A stretch of 64,000 nt of DNA from an uncultured Bacteroidota bacterium (lineage in GTDB: Bacteria > Bacteroidota > Bacteroidia > Flavobacteriales > Flavobacteriaceae). Shown piece after piece: positions 1-9,825 of the stretch (position 1 is the stretch's first letter; each line of letters begins with the position of its first letter). The stretch spans positions 62,001 through 126,000 of the forward strand of contig CACMZR010000004.1 in NCBI GenBank assembly GCA_902618245.1, written 5' to 3'. Position numbers and translations under genes: made by a program. The notes beneath the pieces are model-generated. The model was not told where the DNA came from. It saw only the letters and a list, made by a program, of their open reading frames with translations, and searched no databases.

Positions 1-1984
1 AAAATGGAATAAGAATAACAGGACATCTTTGTTAATACTTTTTCCTTCTATATCTAAAACAAAAGTGCAAAACCTAAATTTAAGTTTTGATAGCACATGG
101 TTAGGGAGAAAAGAAGAGTTCAATGATTTAGATATTTTTCAACATAAAATAGCATTGATTCAAAAAAAGTACGCTGATAAAATTATCGCGGGTGGATATT
201 TAGAAAGTAGACCAATATATACCTCAAGAGAATATGATAGAATTGGCAATGAAGGAACTGAAAAAAGATGTCTTCATCTTGGTCTAGATTTTTGGGTTCC
301 ATCAAATACACCAATACATTTACCTTATGATGGTGAAATTAAAATAGTATCAAATGATGTTGGGGAAAAGGCTTTTGGTCCAATGGTAATTGTTAAACAT
401 ACAAATAAAAATTTTTCTTTTTACACTCTTTATGGTCATTTAAGTGCAAAATCATTAACTAAAATTCGAGTAGGAAATAAATTAAAAAAGGGAGATTTTT
501 TGGGTTGGATCGGAGATTCACATGAAAATGGTAACTGGGTACCACATCTTCATTTTCAAATATTACTTTCCCTTCTAGATATAGGTAAGAATTTTCCTGG
601 TGTAGGTTATCAAAAGCATATAAAATCCTGGAAGTCAATATGTCCAGACCCAGATTTAATTTTTATAGAAGATATCTCAACAACATTCTCATATCATAGC
701 TCAAAAAAAATAATTACCGATAGAAAAAATACTTTAGGCAAAGGATTATCTCTTCAATATAAAAATCCACTCCATATTGTAAGAGGTGAAGGGATATTTT
801 TAATTGATAAGAATGGGAGAAATTATATGGACATGATAAATAATGTTGCTCATGTAGGACACGAACATCCAGATGTTGTAAAGGCAGGACAATTACAAAT
901 GGGTCAGCTTAATACAAATTCCCGCTATTTACATCCTAATATTACGCGATTAGCAAAGAGATTAATAGCTACTTTTCCCTCAGATCTTAGTATCGTTCAT
1001 TTTGTTAATTCTGGAAGTGAAGCAAATGAACTTGCTCTAAGAATGATAAAAACAGTCACAGGATCAGATGAAATTTTAGTATCAAAATACGGCTATCATG
1101 GAAACACTAAAAGCTGTATTAACATTAGTTCATACAAATTCGATGGAAAAGGAGGAGAAGGCAAGCCAAACAGTACAAATGTTTTTCCTATACCTGACCC
1201 ATTTAGAGGGGTTTATCGTGGAGAAAATACTGCTGATAGCTACGTAAAAGAGATAGAAGATCAAATAAAAATGCTAAAAAAGAAAAATAAAAAGTTAGGT
1301 GGATTAATTATAGAGCCTATAATATCTTGTGGTGGACAGGTAGAGTTGCCTACAGGATTTTTATCTAAAGCATTTGATCTAGTAAAAAAGGAGGAAGGAA
1401 TATGCGTTATTGATGAAGTTCAAACAGGTTGTGGTAGAGTAGGTTCTCATTTTTGGGGCTTTCAATTGCATAGTGTCATTCCTGATATAGTAACAATTGG
1501 AAAACCACTCGGGAATGGCCATCCAGTTGCAGCGGTTGTTTGTACAAATGAAATTGCAAATAAATTCAACAATGGGATGGAATTTTTTAACACATTCGGT
1601 GGAAATCCTGTTTCATGTGCAATAGCAAATAAGGTTTTAGAAATTATACAGAATGAGAAACTTCAACAAAATGCTTTTAAAGTTGGAAATTTTTTAAAAA
1701 AAGGAATTAAAAAATTGATTCAAAATTCAAGTAATTATTTTAATGTAAGAGGTCAAGGCCTTTTTCTTGGAATTGAATTTGTTGATGAAAATCTATTACC
1801 CAATGCTGATAAAGCCAACTATGTAGTCGACAGAATGAAATTTTTTGGTATTCTTTTAAGTACTGATGGACCAGATAAAAATGTTATAAAAATTAAACCC
1901 CCTCTTATTTTTTCAATAGATAATGCAAAATTTTTTTTAAAACTTTTTTCTAAAATTATTAATGAGGACTTCATGTTAAAATGA
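1..1984 (+). CDS. Fusion protein, 5'-truncated by window edge: M23/LytM peptidase domain + class III PLP-dependent aminotransferase/phospho-lyase
   Basis: Frame is open to base 2 with no upstream stop ([14 protein letters not shown]...). LytM motifs HLGLD and PHLHFQ; class III motifs [14 protein letters not shown] and [14 protein letters not shown] track starts at a TTG (29). Confidence 0.85.
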   Translation, partial: KWNKNNRTSLLILFPSISKTKVQNLNLSFDSTWLGRKEEFNDLDIFQHKIALIQKKYADKIIAGGYLESRPIYTSREYDRIGNEGTEKRCLHLGLDFWVPSNTPIHLPYDGEIKIVSNDVGEKAFGPMVIVKHTNKNFSFYTLYGHLSAKSLTKIRVGNKLKKGDFLGWIGDSHENGNWVPHLHFQILLSLLDIGKNFPGVGYQKHIKSWKSICPDPDLIFIEDISTTFSYHSSKKIITDRKNTLGKGLSLQYKNPLHIVRGEGIFLIDKNGRNYMDMINNVAHVGHEHPDVVKAGQLQMGQLNTNSRYLHPNITRLAKRLIATFPSDLSIVHFVNSGSEANELALRMIKTVTGSDEILVSKYGYHGNTKSCINISSYKFDGKGGEGKPNSTNVFPIPDPFRGVYRGENTADSYVKEIEDQIKMLKKKNKKLGGLIIEPIISCGGQVELPTGFLSKAFDLVKKEEGICVIDEVQTGCGRVGSHFWGFQLHSVIPDIVTIGKPLGNGHPVAAVVCTNEIANKFNNGMEFFNTFGGNPVSCAIANKVLEIIQNEKLQQNAFKVGNFLKKGIKKLIQNSSNYFNVRGQGLFLGIEFVDENLLPNADKANYVVDRMKFFGILLSTDGPDKNVIKIKPPLIFSIDNAKFFLKLFSKIINEDFMLK

Positions 1985-2048
1985 TTAAAATGTCTTTAAT
2001 TGAAAGAATTAATTTTTTTTGTAACTTAGATTAACAAAAGAGTAAATA

Positions 2049-2228
2049 ATGAGTGAGTTAGTTATTGTTCTTATCGGTGCAGTTATTATAGTAGGTGGGG
2101 TGATTTTATATGCTGTGATTTCGACTGCAACTGGATTAGAAGAAGATGAAAATCAAAATTATATTCCGGATTGGATTGAAAGAAGATTTCCGAAAATTTT
2201 CAAGGGAAGCAAAGACCTCGACAAATAG
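2049..2228 (+). CDS. Small single-TM membrane protein (59 aa), below the ORF-track cutoff
   Basis: ATG..TAG reading MSELVIVLIGAVIIVGGVILYAVISTATGLEEDENQNYIPDWIERRFPKIFKGSKDLDK; one hydrophobic helix then a charged tail. Confidence 0.6.
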   Translation: MSELVIVLIGAVIIVGGVILYAVISTATGLEEDENQNYIPDWIERRFPKIFKGSKDLDK

Positions 2229-2306
2229 TTTGTTTATCCCTAAATCATTTAAGAAACAATCACATAAACAATTGATCATCCATTTTGATAAATATATTCA
2301 TTGTAC

Positions 2307-3623
2307 ATGAAATTTTTTAGAGGCACAATAATATTATTTTTATTACTTTTTCTTAACCAACTTATTGCCCAAACACAAGAAAATCCATGGGTTTTTTCTG
2401 TTAACGCATCTATTATTAATCTCCAGGGCGATCTTAATGAGAAAGGAATAAATTTTGGTTTACCAGCAATAAGTTTTAGTCGTCATTTGGGTGGGGGTAT
2501 TTCAATTGGAGCTCAAACTTCAATTGCAGATGTAGAAAACTTTTCAACATCATATAGTTATAGATCATTAGATGGTTTTGTTAAAATTAATTTAAGTCAA
2601 GGTAAATTTATTCCAAATTTAATAGGTGGTTATGGTTTCTCTCAATTTGCTGATGGTTTAGAAAGAGAAGGATTTTTTCCTTCAACTGAGACAAGTAGGA
2701 CGGTGTTTGGAGGGCTTGGATTTTCAATTTATTTAAGTAATAAATTAGCTATAAATCTACAATCAACTTATCGTTCAATGAATGAAAACGATGGTTTTGA
2801 TCACTTACAGCACAATTTCGGTATAAGCTTAGGCTTTGGTTCAAATGATTCAGATAAAGATGGAGTATCTGATAAGAAGGATAAGTGTCCGACAGTACCT
2901 GGATTAAAAGAATATGAAGGTTGTCCTGATACTGATGGTGACGGAATTATTGACAAAGATGACAAATGCCCTGAGGTCAAAGGATTAAAAGAATTTAATG
3001 GGTGTTTAGATTCTGACAGTGATGGAATTCCTGATCCTGAAGATGCATGCCCTAACAAAAAAGGAAACAATGAAATGAATGGTTGCCCTGACTCTGACGG
3101 TGATAGTGTTCCTGATAATATTGATAAATGTATTGATAAATCAGGACCAAAAGAAAATGAAGGTTGTCCATGGCCTGATACTGATGGGGATGGTGTAAAT
3201 GATAATGAAGATTTGTGTAAGGACGAAAAAGGAACTCTAGAGAATAATGGATGTCCTGAACTCTCAGAGGAAATTGTAAAAACACTTAATGAGTTTGGAT
3301 CACGAATTAACTTCCCAGCCAACAGTTTCCAAATAATTGGACGTAAAACCATTGAAAACCTAATAAATATTAAAAAGCTTTTAGACGAGAATATTGATGG
3401 TAACCTAATAATAGAAGGTTACGCTTCGTCAGATGGAGATGAACAATATAATGTTCAGTTATCATTAAAAAGGGCACAAGCTGTAAGGGATTATTTAATC
3501 AAACTTGGTGTTGCTGCTGAAAGACTTGAAGTAAAGGGCTATGGCGAGGAAAATCCTCTCGAGGATAATGAAAGTTCCGAGGGAAGAGCGGTAAATAGAA
3601 GAGTTCAGTTTAAATCAAATTAA
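2307..3623 (+). CDS. OmpA-family outer membrane protein with thrombospondin type 3 repeats
   Basis: Signal peptide, beta-barrel N-terminus, repeated DxDxDGxxDxxDxCP units, OmpA C-terminal motif ([27 protein letters not shown]). ATG at 2307 preferred to TTG at 2301. Confidence 0.9.
   Translation: MKFFRGTIILFLLLFLNQLIAQTQENPWVFSVNASIINLQGDLNEKGINFGLPAISFSRHLGGGISIGAQTSIADVENFSTSYSYRSLDGFVKINLSQGKFIPNLIGGYGFSQFADGLEREGFFPSTETSRTVFGGLGFSIYLSNKLAINLQSTYRSMNENDGFDHLQHNFGISLGFGSNDSDKDGVSDKKDKCPTVPGLKEYEGCPDTDGDGIIDKDDKCPEVKGLKEFNGCLDSDSDGIPDPEDACPNKKGNNEMNGCPDSDGDSVPDNIDKCIDKSGPKENEGCPWPDTDGDGVNDNEDLCKDEKGTLENNGCPELSEEIVKTLNEFGSRINFPANSFQIIGRKTIENLINIKKLLDENIDGNLIIEGYASSDGDEQYNVQLSLKRAQAVRDYLIKLGVAAERLEVKGYGEENPLEDNESSEGRAVNRRVQFKSN
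2848..3260 (+). repeat. Five tandem thrombospondin type 3-like Ca-binding repeats, about 35-37 aa period
   Basis: [15 protein letters not shown] / [15 protein letters not shown] / [15 protein letters not shown] / [14 protein letters not shown] / [14 protein letters not shown]. Confidence 0.85.
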
Positions 3624-4270
3624 AACCTTTTTAATTTTTCAATATTGAATGCAGGATTTCCCGATTTAAAAACATAACTCCCTGCTACCAGAACATTTGC
3701 GCCGCATGAAATTAATTTATTTGCATTTACATCATTTACTCCTCCATCAATTTCAATTAGGCACTTAATATTTTTATTTTCAATTATTTCTTTTAATTGA
3801 CTAATTTTCTTGTAAGTATTCTCTATAAAAGTTTGTCCTCCAAAGCCAGGATTAACACTCATTAAACATACTAGGTCAATATCTTCTATTACGTCAATTA
3901 ATAAATTTATGTTTGAGTGTGGATTAAGTGCTACTCCAGCTTTCATGCCTAAGCTCTTAATTTTTTGAATAGTTCGGTGTAAATGATTACAAGCTTCATA
4001 ATGTACTGTTAGAATTTTTGAACCTAGTTTTGAAAATATTTCAATGTAACGATCTGGTTCCACGATCATCAAATGAACATCAAGTGGTTTTAAAGCAAGT
4101 TTTGAGATAGTATCCACAATAGGCATTCCAAAAGAAATATTTGGAACGAATACTCCATCCATTATATCCAAATGAAACCAATCTGCTTTTGATTCATTTA
4201 TGTATTTAATATCTCGTTCTAAGTTGCTGAAATCAGCTGCAAGAATTGAAGGTGCAATTTTAACAGACAT
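3620..4270 (-). CDS. rpe: Ribulose-phosphate 3-epimerase
   Basis: Motifs [53 protein letters not shown]. Confidence 0.95.
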   Translation of the reverse strand: MSVKIAPSILAADFSNLERDIKYINESKADWFHLDIMDGVFVPNISFGMPIVDTISKLALKPLDVHLMIVEPDRYIEIFSKLGSKILTVHYEACNHLHRTIQKIKSLGMKAGVALNPHSNINLLIDVIEDIDLVCLMSVNPGFGGQTFIENTYKKISQLKEIIENKNIKCLIEIDGGVNDVNANKLISCGANVLVAGSYVFKSGNPAFNIEKLKRF

Positions 4271-4306
4271 TTTTCTAATAAAGTTTTATGATTAAATTAG
4301 AAAAAT

Positions 4307-5170
4307 TTAACCTAAATATGTTTTTAGAATTTTACTTCGTGAAGTATGTTTTAACCTTCGAATAGCCTTTTCCTTAATCTGTCTAACGCGCTCTCTTGTT
4401 AAATCAAATGTTTCACCAATTTCTTCTAGAGTCATAGCATGTTGATTTGCTAATCCAAAGTATAGACGAACAACGTCTGCCTCTCTTGGAGTTAATGTTT
4501 CAAGTGCCCTTTCAATTTCAGTCCTAAGTGATTCATGTAATAATGTTTTATCTGGATTAGGAGATTCACCGCTGTTTAGCACGTCATATAAGTTTGAATC
4601 TTCTCCTTCAACTAAAGGTGCGTCCATTGATACGTGACGCCCAGAATTCTTTAACGATTCTTTTACATCATTAATAGTCATGTCTAATTCTTTAGCAATT
4701 TCTTCTGCAGAAGGGGCCCTCTCATGTGCTTGCTCTAAAAAAGCATAGGTTTTATTAATTTTATTTATGGAGCCAATTTTATTTAAAGGAAGTCGGACTA
4801 TTCTAGATTGCTCTGCCAAAGCTTGCAAAATTGATTGGCGAATCCACCAAACCGCATAAGATATAAATTTAAAACCTCTGGTTTCGTCAAATCTTTGGGC
4901 TGCTTTTATTAACCCCAAGTTACCTTCATTAATTAAATCTGGAAGAGTCAATCCTTGGTTTTGATACTGTTTTGCAACAGATACCACAAATCTTAAATTT
5001 GCTTTGGTAAGTTTTTCAAGGGCAATCTGATCGCCAGCCTTTATTCTTTGAGCTAACTCAACTTCTTCTTCGGCAGTTATTAGGTCAACTTTACCAATTT
5101 CTTGTAGATATTTATCAAGTGAAGCTGTTTCACGGTTCGTAACTTGCTTAGTTATTTTAAGTTGCCTCAT
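4307..5170 (-). CDS. rpoD: Primary RNA polymerase sigma factor (short Bacteroidota form)
   Basis: Regions 2-4: [84 protein letters not shown]. Confidence 0.95.
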   Translation of the reverse strand: MRQLKITKQVTNRETASLDKYLQEIGKVDLITAEEEVELAQRIKAGDQIALEKLTKANLRFVVSVAKQYQNQGLTLPDLINEGNLGLIKAAQRFDETRGFKFISYAVWWIRQSILQALAEQSRIVRLPLNKIGSINKINKTYAFLEQAHERAPSAEEIAKELDMTINDVKESLKNSGRHVSMDAPLVEGEDSNLYDVLNSGESPNPDKTLLHESLRTEIERALETLTPREADVVRLYFGLANQHAMTLEEIGETFDLTRERVRQIKEKAIRRLKHTSRSKILKTYLG

Positions 5171-5238
5171 TTCTAATAAAAATTAAGTATTATTTGTTAT
5201 ACGTAAAAAATGTTAAAATGTTTCAAAAGTTTTAAAAT

Positions 5239-7368
5239 TTATTCTTTTCTTTCTGGTCGTGGAAACAAAGCTTTTCGTGAAATTTTCTCTTTTCGTGTCC
5301 TTGAATCAATTCCAAAATATTTAACCTCGAGTACATCTCCCATTTTAACTACGTCAGTTACATTTTCAGTTCTTTCCCAAGCAAGTTCGCTTACATGAAG
5401 AAGTACTTCGTTCCCAGGGGCTTTAGTGTATTCAACTACAGCTCCGAAATCTAATATTTTGATAACTTTTACTTCATACTTTTCACCTACTTTGGGTTTA
5501 AATGTTATAGAATCAATTTTAGATTCAACCATAGCTATTCCTTCGGTTGATGTTCCTAAAATTTCAATGATGCCTTCTTCAGTTTTTGGATCTTCATTAA
5601 CAACGATTGTACAACCTGATTCTTTCTGTAGTTCTTGAATAACTTTACCTCCAGGACCAATCAGTGCTCCAATAAAATCATTTGGAATTCTTCGATATAC
5701 CATCTTTGGTGCATGGTCTTTCACACCATCATTTGGAGAAGAAATTGTTTTGGTAATATGCTCTAATATCTCTAACCTTCCTTTTCTGGCTTGTTCAAGT
5801 GCTTTAGTCATTATATCGAAACTTAGTCCTTTGATTTTGATGTCCATTTGACAGGCAGTTATCCCATCTGATGTTCCGGTTACTTTAAAATCCATATCGC
5901 CAAGGTGATCTTCATCGCCTAAAATATCAGATAGAATAGCAAATTTATCCTTTTCGCCTATTAGCCCCATAGCTATTCCAGATACTGGCTTTTTAATCTT
6001 AATTCCAGCATCCATTAGAGCCATAGTGCCAGCACAAACAGTAGCCATAGATGAAGAACCATTAGATTCTAAAACTTCAGAAACGATTCTAACTGTATAT
6101 GGACAATCAGTTGGGATTACATTTTTTAGCGCTCTTTGAGCCAAATTTCCATGGCCTATTTCTCGCCTTGAGGTACCACGAAGTGGTCTTGCTTCTCCAG
6201 TTGAAAATGGTGGGAAGTTGTAGTGCAAATAAAATCTCTCTTCATCCTGTTCGGTTGGTAAATCAATAACATTTGCCTCTTTTGATGTTCCTAAAGTGGC
6301 CGTTGCGAGGGCTTGTGTTTCACCCCTTGTAAAAATTGCTGATCCATGTGCGGATGGAAGATAATCAACTTCACACCAAATGGGGCGAATTTCTGATGTC
6401 TTCCTCCCATCAAGACGAGTGCCTTCATTTAAAACTAGATCTCGAACAGCTTTTTTTTGTGACTCTTTCAAATATCGTGAGATTAAATCTGATTTTTCAT
6501 CTTTTTCTTCCTCAGAAAATTTTTCCAAAACTTTTTCTTTAATCTCCGAAAATTGTTCAGACCTTTCTCCTTTAGATAAACCCTTTTTCGCTACATCATA
6601 AAAATTTTGATAAGTAGTGTCAATAATTTGTTTTTCTAATTCATCATCTGATTCCTCATTTTCATAAGACCTTATATTCTTTTTCCCAAATGACTTAGCC
6701 AAAGCAACTTGAGCATTTATTTGATCCTTAATAGCAGACTGTCCATATGATATCGCATCAAGCATTTCTTCTTCAGTAATTTCATCAAATTCACCCTCAA
6801 CCATCGCAATTGAGTTATCACTAGCTCCTATGATAATATCAATATCGGATAAGAGTAACTGTTTTTTACTAGGGTTAATGACAAACATTCCATCCACTCT
6901 ACCTACACGCACTTCAGATATTGGATATTCAAACGGTATATCAGAGAGTTGGATTGCTGCAGAGGCAGCTAGACCTGCAAGTGCGTCAGGCATTACATCT
7001 TCGTCATGTGACATAAGCTGAATCATAACTTGAGTTTCCGCGTGATAATCATTTGGAAATAGTGGGCGTAGCACTCGATCAACCAATCTCATTGTTAGAA
7101 TTTCTTGGTCATTTGGCCGAGCTTCTCGTTTAAAAAAACCACCTGGAAACCTTCCAGCGGCAGCAAACTTCTCTCGGTAATCTACCGTCAAAGGTAAAAA
7201 GTCAACTGGACTTGGAGTTCTCGAGGAAACAACAGTCGCTAAAAGCATACATTTACCCATTTTAACAACTACCGAACCGTCCGCTTGTTTTGCGAGCTTT
7301 CCGGTTTCTAGAATAATTTTTCTTCCATCTTCAAGATGGATTTCTTCAGATATAATTTTAGGAATCAT
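5239..7368 (-). CDS. pnp: Polyribonucleotide nucleotidyltransferase
   Basis: Two RNase PH domains, KH ([16 protein letters not shown]) and S1 domains; 709 aa. Confidence 0.96.
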   Translation of the reverse strand: MIPKIISEEIHLEDGRKIILETGKLAKQADGSVVVKMGKCMLLATVVSSRTPSPVDFLPLTVDYREKFAAAGRFPGGFFKREARPNDQEILTMRLVDRVLRPLFPNDYHAETQVMIQLMSHDEDVMPDALAGLAASAAIQLSDIPFEYPISEVRVGRVDGMFVINPSKKQLLLSDIDIIIGASDNSIAMVEGEFDEITEEEMLDAISYGQSAIKDQINAQVALAKSFGKKNIRSYENEESDDELEKQIIDTTYQNFYDVAKKGLSKGERSEQFSEIKEKVLEKFSEEEKDEKSDLISRYLKESQKKAVRDLVLNEGTRLDGRKTSEIRPIWCEVDYLPSAHGSAIFTRGETQALATATLGTSKEANVIDLPTEQDEERFYLHYNFPPFSTGEARPLRGTSRREIGHGNLAQRALKNVIPTDCPYTVRIVSEVLESNGSSSMATVCAGTMALMDAGIKIKKPVSGIAMGLIGEKDKFAILSDILGDEDHLGDMDFKVTGTSDGITACQMDIKIKGLSFDIMTKALEQARKGRLEILEHITKTISSPNDGVKDHAPKMVYRRIPNDFIGALIGPGGKVIQELQKESGCTIVVNEDPKTEEGIIEILGTSTEGIAMVESKIDSITFKPKVGEKYEVKVIKILDFGAVVEYTKAPGNEVLLHVSELAWERTENVTDVVKMGDVLEVKYFGIDSRTRKEKISRKALFPRPERKE

Positions 7369-7445
7369 TTTTCATTTTTAGATTATAACTTTAATTGTTG
7401 TGTGTCGCTTTAACCAATGAAAAACAGAATGTCTGATTAATATCA

Positions 7446-7715
7446 CTATTTACGTAGGCCTAATTCTTTTACAATATTTCTATACCGTTCGATATCCTTA
7501 GACTTTAAATAGTCGAGGAGACTTCTGCGTTTACCTACTAACCGAACTAATGATCTTTCAGTATTGAAGTCTTTTCTGTTAGATTTAAGGTGATTAGAAA
7601 GGTGGTGTATTCTGTAAGTAAAAAGTGCTATTTGGCCTTCGGGTGATCCAGTGTTTGTTTTTGAATTTCCAAATTTTTTGAAAATATCTTCTTTAATTTT
7701 CTTTGTGTTATACAT
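7446..7715 (-). CDS. rpsO: 30S ribosomal protein S15
   Basis: NTGSPEGQIALFTYRIHHLSNHLK..LVGKRRSLLDYLK; adjacent to pnp. Confidence 0.96.
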   Translation of the reverse strand: MYNTKKIKEDIFKKFGNSKTNTGSPEGQIALFTYRIHHLSNHLKSNRKDFNTERSLVRLVGKRRSLLDYLKSKDIERYRNIVKELGLRK

Positions 7716-7761
7716 GCCAATATTAATGTTAATAGTTTTTATGTACGAAATAATTAAGCCG

Positions 7762-7769
7762 CAAATATA
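7762..7769 (-). promoter_or_regulatory. Bacteroidota-type -7 element (TATATTTG on minus strand) for rpsO-pnp
   Basis: CAAATATA on + strand is TATATTTG on minus, matching TAnnTTTG, about 46 nt upstream of rpsO. Confidence 0.5.
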
Positions 7770-7827
7770 CGAGTAATCTAATTTAAACCAACAATTTCAA
7801 TCAAAATTAAAATGAGTTATTTACGTT

Positions 7828-8685
7828 TTATATCCTTATTTCTTGATTTAAAATTAAGTCTATGTATAAGTTTATGTTTTTCTTTAATTGGCTTCTGTGT
7901 GATATAAAATCTAAAAATCCCTTTTGTAATTGAAACTCACTTGTCTGAAAACCTTCCGGTAAATCTTTACCAGTAGTGTCTTTAACAACACGTGGTCCGG
8001 CAAAAGCAATTAGAGCTTTAGGTTCTGCAATATTAATATCACCTAACATAGCATATGATGCTGTTGTACCTCCAGTTGTAGGGTCTGTGCAAAGGGAAAT
8101 ATATGGTATTTTAGCCTCTGCAAGTTGAGCTAATTTTGCTGCAGTTTTTGCCATTTGCATTAATGAGGTTGCTGATTCCATCATTCTAGCTCCTCCCGAT
8201 TTTGAAATAATCAATAAAGGCAGACTGTTTTTAAGGCAATAGTCAGTTGCTCTTGAAATTTTTTCTCCAACTACTGACCCCATTGAACCACCAATAAACC
8301 TGAAGTCCATACAAGCGATTACTATTTTCTTACCCTTTGAGTTTCCAACTGCAGTTCTAATAGCGTCATAAAGGCCTGTTTTTTTGTGAGCCTCTTTTAG
8401 ACGATTTATATATTTTTTTGAATCTTCGAATTTTAAAAAATCTTTAGATTTTAAATCAACATCAAATTCTTTGAATTCATTGTCATCAAATAATATTTCG
8501 AAATATTCTTTACTACCTATATGAACATGATAATCATCTTCAGGACTAACATATTTATTATCGGCAAGTTCTTTAGCCTCAATTATTTTACCTGTAGGAG
8601 TTTGATACCAAAGTCCCTTGGGAATATCTTTTTTTTCTTCGGTTTTGGTACGAATACCTTTTTCACTCCTTTTAAACCAACTCAT
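7828..8685 (-). CDS. accD: Acetyl-CoA carboxylase carboxyltransferase subunit beta
   Basis: [64 protein letters not shown]. Confidence 0.93.
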   Translation of the reverse strand: MSWFKRSEKGIRTKTEEKKDIPKGLWYQTPTGKIIEAKELADNKYVSPEDDYHVHIGSKEYFEILFDDNEFKEFDVDLKSKDFLKFEDSKKYINRLKEAHKKTGLYDAIRTAVGNSKGKKIVIACMDFRFIGGSMGSVVGEKISRATDYCLKNSLPLLIISKSGGARMMESATSLMQMAKTAAKLAQLAEAKIPYISLCTDPTTGGTTASYAMLGDINIAEPKALIAFAGPRVVKDTTGKDLPEGFQTSEFQLQKGFLDFISHRSQLKKNINLYIDLILNQEIRI

Positions 8686-8721
8686 TTGTACAATTTAATC
8701 AAATATATAATTTATGTATAT

Positions 8722-9789
8722 CTATAGTGTATTTATATTATTTAAGTCTTGAAAAGCTTTTTCAAGGCGTTTTTTAAAGCTTTCTTCACCTAAGCGTAAC
8801 CATTTTCTTGGATCATAATATTTTTTGTTAGGGATATCTATACCATCAGGATTTCCAATCTGATTTTTTAAATATTCATATTTCTCATTCATATAATCTC
8901 TTATACCCTCTGTAAATGCAAATTGTAGATCAGTGTCAATATTCATTTTTACTACACCATAGCTGATTGCTTCAATGATCTCCTTTTTACTTGATCCAGA
9001 TCCTCCATGAAAAACAAAGTCAACAGTATTTTTAGGTACTTTAAATTTTTCAGAAATATATTGTTGAGAATTTTTTAAAATTTTTGGTGTTAATTTAACA
9101 TTTCCTGGTTTATAAACACCATGAACATTTCCAAAAGCAGCAGCTACTGTAAATTGAGAACTTATTTTTCTTAATTCATCAAATGCAAAAGCAACCTCTT
9201 GTGGTTGTGTGTAAAGTTTTGAAGCATCAATGTCAGAATTGTCTACACCGTCTTCCTCGCCTCCAGTAACTCCAAGTTCAATTTCAAGGGTCATTCCCAT
9301 TTTTGACATTCGCTTTAAATATTCTTTACAAATATTGATATTTTCTTCCAACGGTTCTTCTGATAAATCAATCATGTGAGAGCTAAACAATGGTTTATTA
9401 TATGCTTCAAAATTTATTTCACTTGCATTTAATAGACCATCTATCCAAGGCAATAATTTTTTAGCGCAATGGTCCGTATGTAGTATTACAGTGGCATTAT
9501 ATAGTTTTGCAAGTTCATGAACATGTTTTGCTCCGCTTATTGCGCCAGCTATGGCAGAACTTTGATTGTTATTTACAAGACCCTTTCCAGCATTAAATTG
9601 AGATCCACCATTTGAAAACTGAATAATTACAGGACTTTTAAGTTTAGAAGCTGTTTCGAGAACTGCATTAATACTATTACTTCCAATAACATTGACAGCT
9701 GGAATTGCAAATCTTTTTTCTTTAGCAAGCCTAAAAATCTTTTGAACATCTTCTCCGGTAATTACACCTGACGGTATAGAATTATTCAT
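8722..9789 (-). CDS. fbaA: Class II fructose-bisphosphate aldolase
   Basis: FAIPAVNVIGSNSINAVLE, HTDHCAKKLLPWIDG, FHGGSGSSKKEIIEAISYGVVKMNIDTD. Confidence 0.95.
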   Translation of the reverse strand: MNNSIPSGVITGEDVQKIFRLAKEKRFAIPAVNVIGSNSINAVLETASKLKSPVIIQFSNGGSQFNAGKGLVNNNQSSAIAGAISGAKHVHELAKLYNATVILHTDHCAKKLLPWIDGLLNASEINFEAYNKPLFSSHMIDLSEEPLEENINICKEYLKRMSKMGMTLEIELGVTGGEEDGVDNSDIDASKLYTQPQEVAFAFDELRKISSQFTVAAAFGNVHGVYKPGNVKLTPKILKNSQQYISEKFKVPKNTVDFVFHGGSGSSKKEIIEAISYGVVKMNIDTDLQFAFTEGIRDYMNEKYEYLKNQIGNPDGIDIPNKKYYDPRKWLRLGEESFKKRLEKAFQDLNNINTL

Positions 9790-9804
9790 CAGTTTGGTTT
9801 GTTA

Positions 9805-9812
9805 CAAATATA
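9805..9812 (-). promoter_or_regulatory. Candidate -7 element (TATATTTG) upstream of fbaA
   Basis: CAAATATA on + strand, 15 nt upstream of the fbaA start; no clear -33 TTTG. Confidence 0.4.
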
Positions 9813-9825
9813 AAATTATTTGTTC

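Noticed and set aside
1997-2022. Inverted repeat TTAATT-GAAAG-AATTAA with T-run after the fusion gene
   Set aside because: Only a 6-bp all-A/T stem; too weak to call a terminator in this AT-rich genome.
2848-3260. Periodic repeat considered as a CRISPR-like array
   Set aside because: The periodicity is in frame and encodes calcium-binding thrombospondin type 3 units; the DNA repeats are not identical.
2801-3352. 183-aa antisense ORF opposite the thrombospondin repeats
   Set aside because: Low-complexity Ser/Pro-rich translation caused by the antisense of Asp/Gly repeats; the plus-strand OmpA gene is clear.
5426-7021. Several short plus-strand ORFs inside pnp
   Set aside because: Shadow ORFs of pnp without independent evidence.
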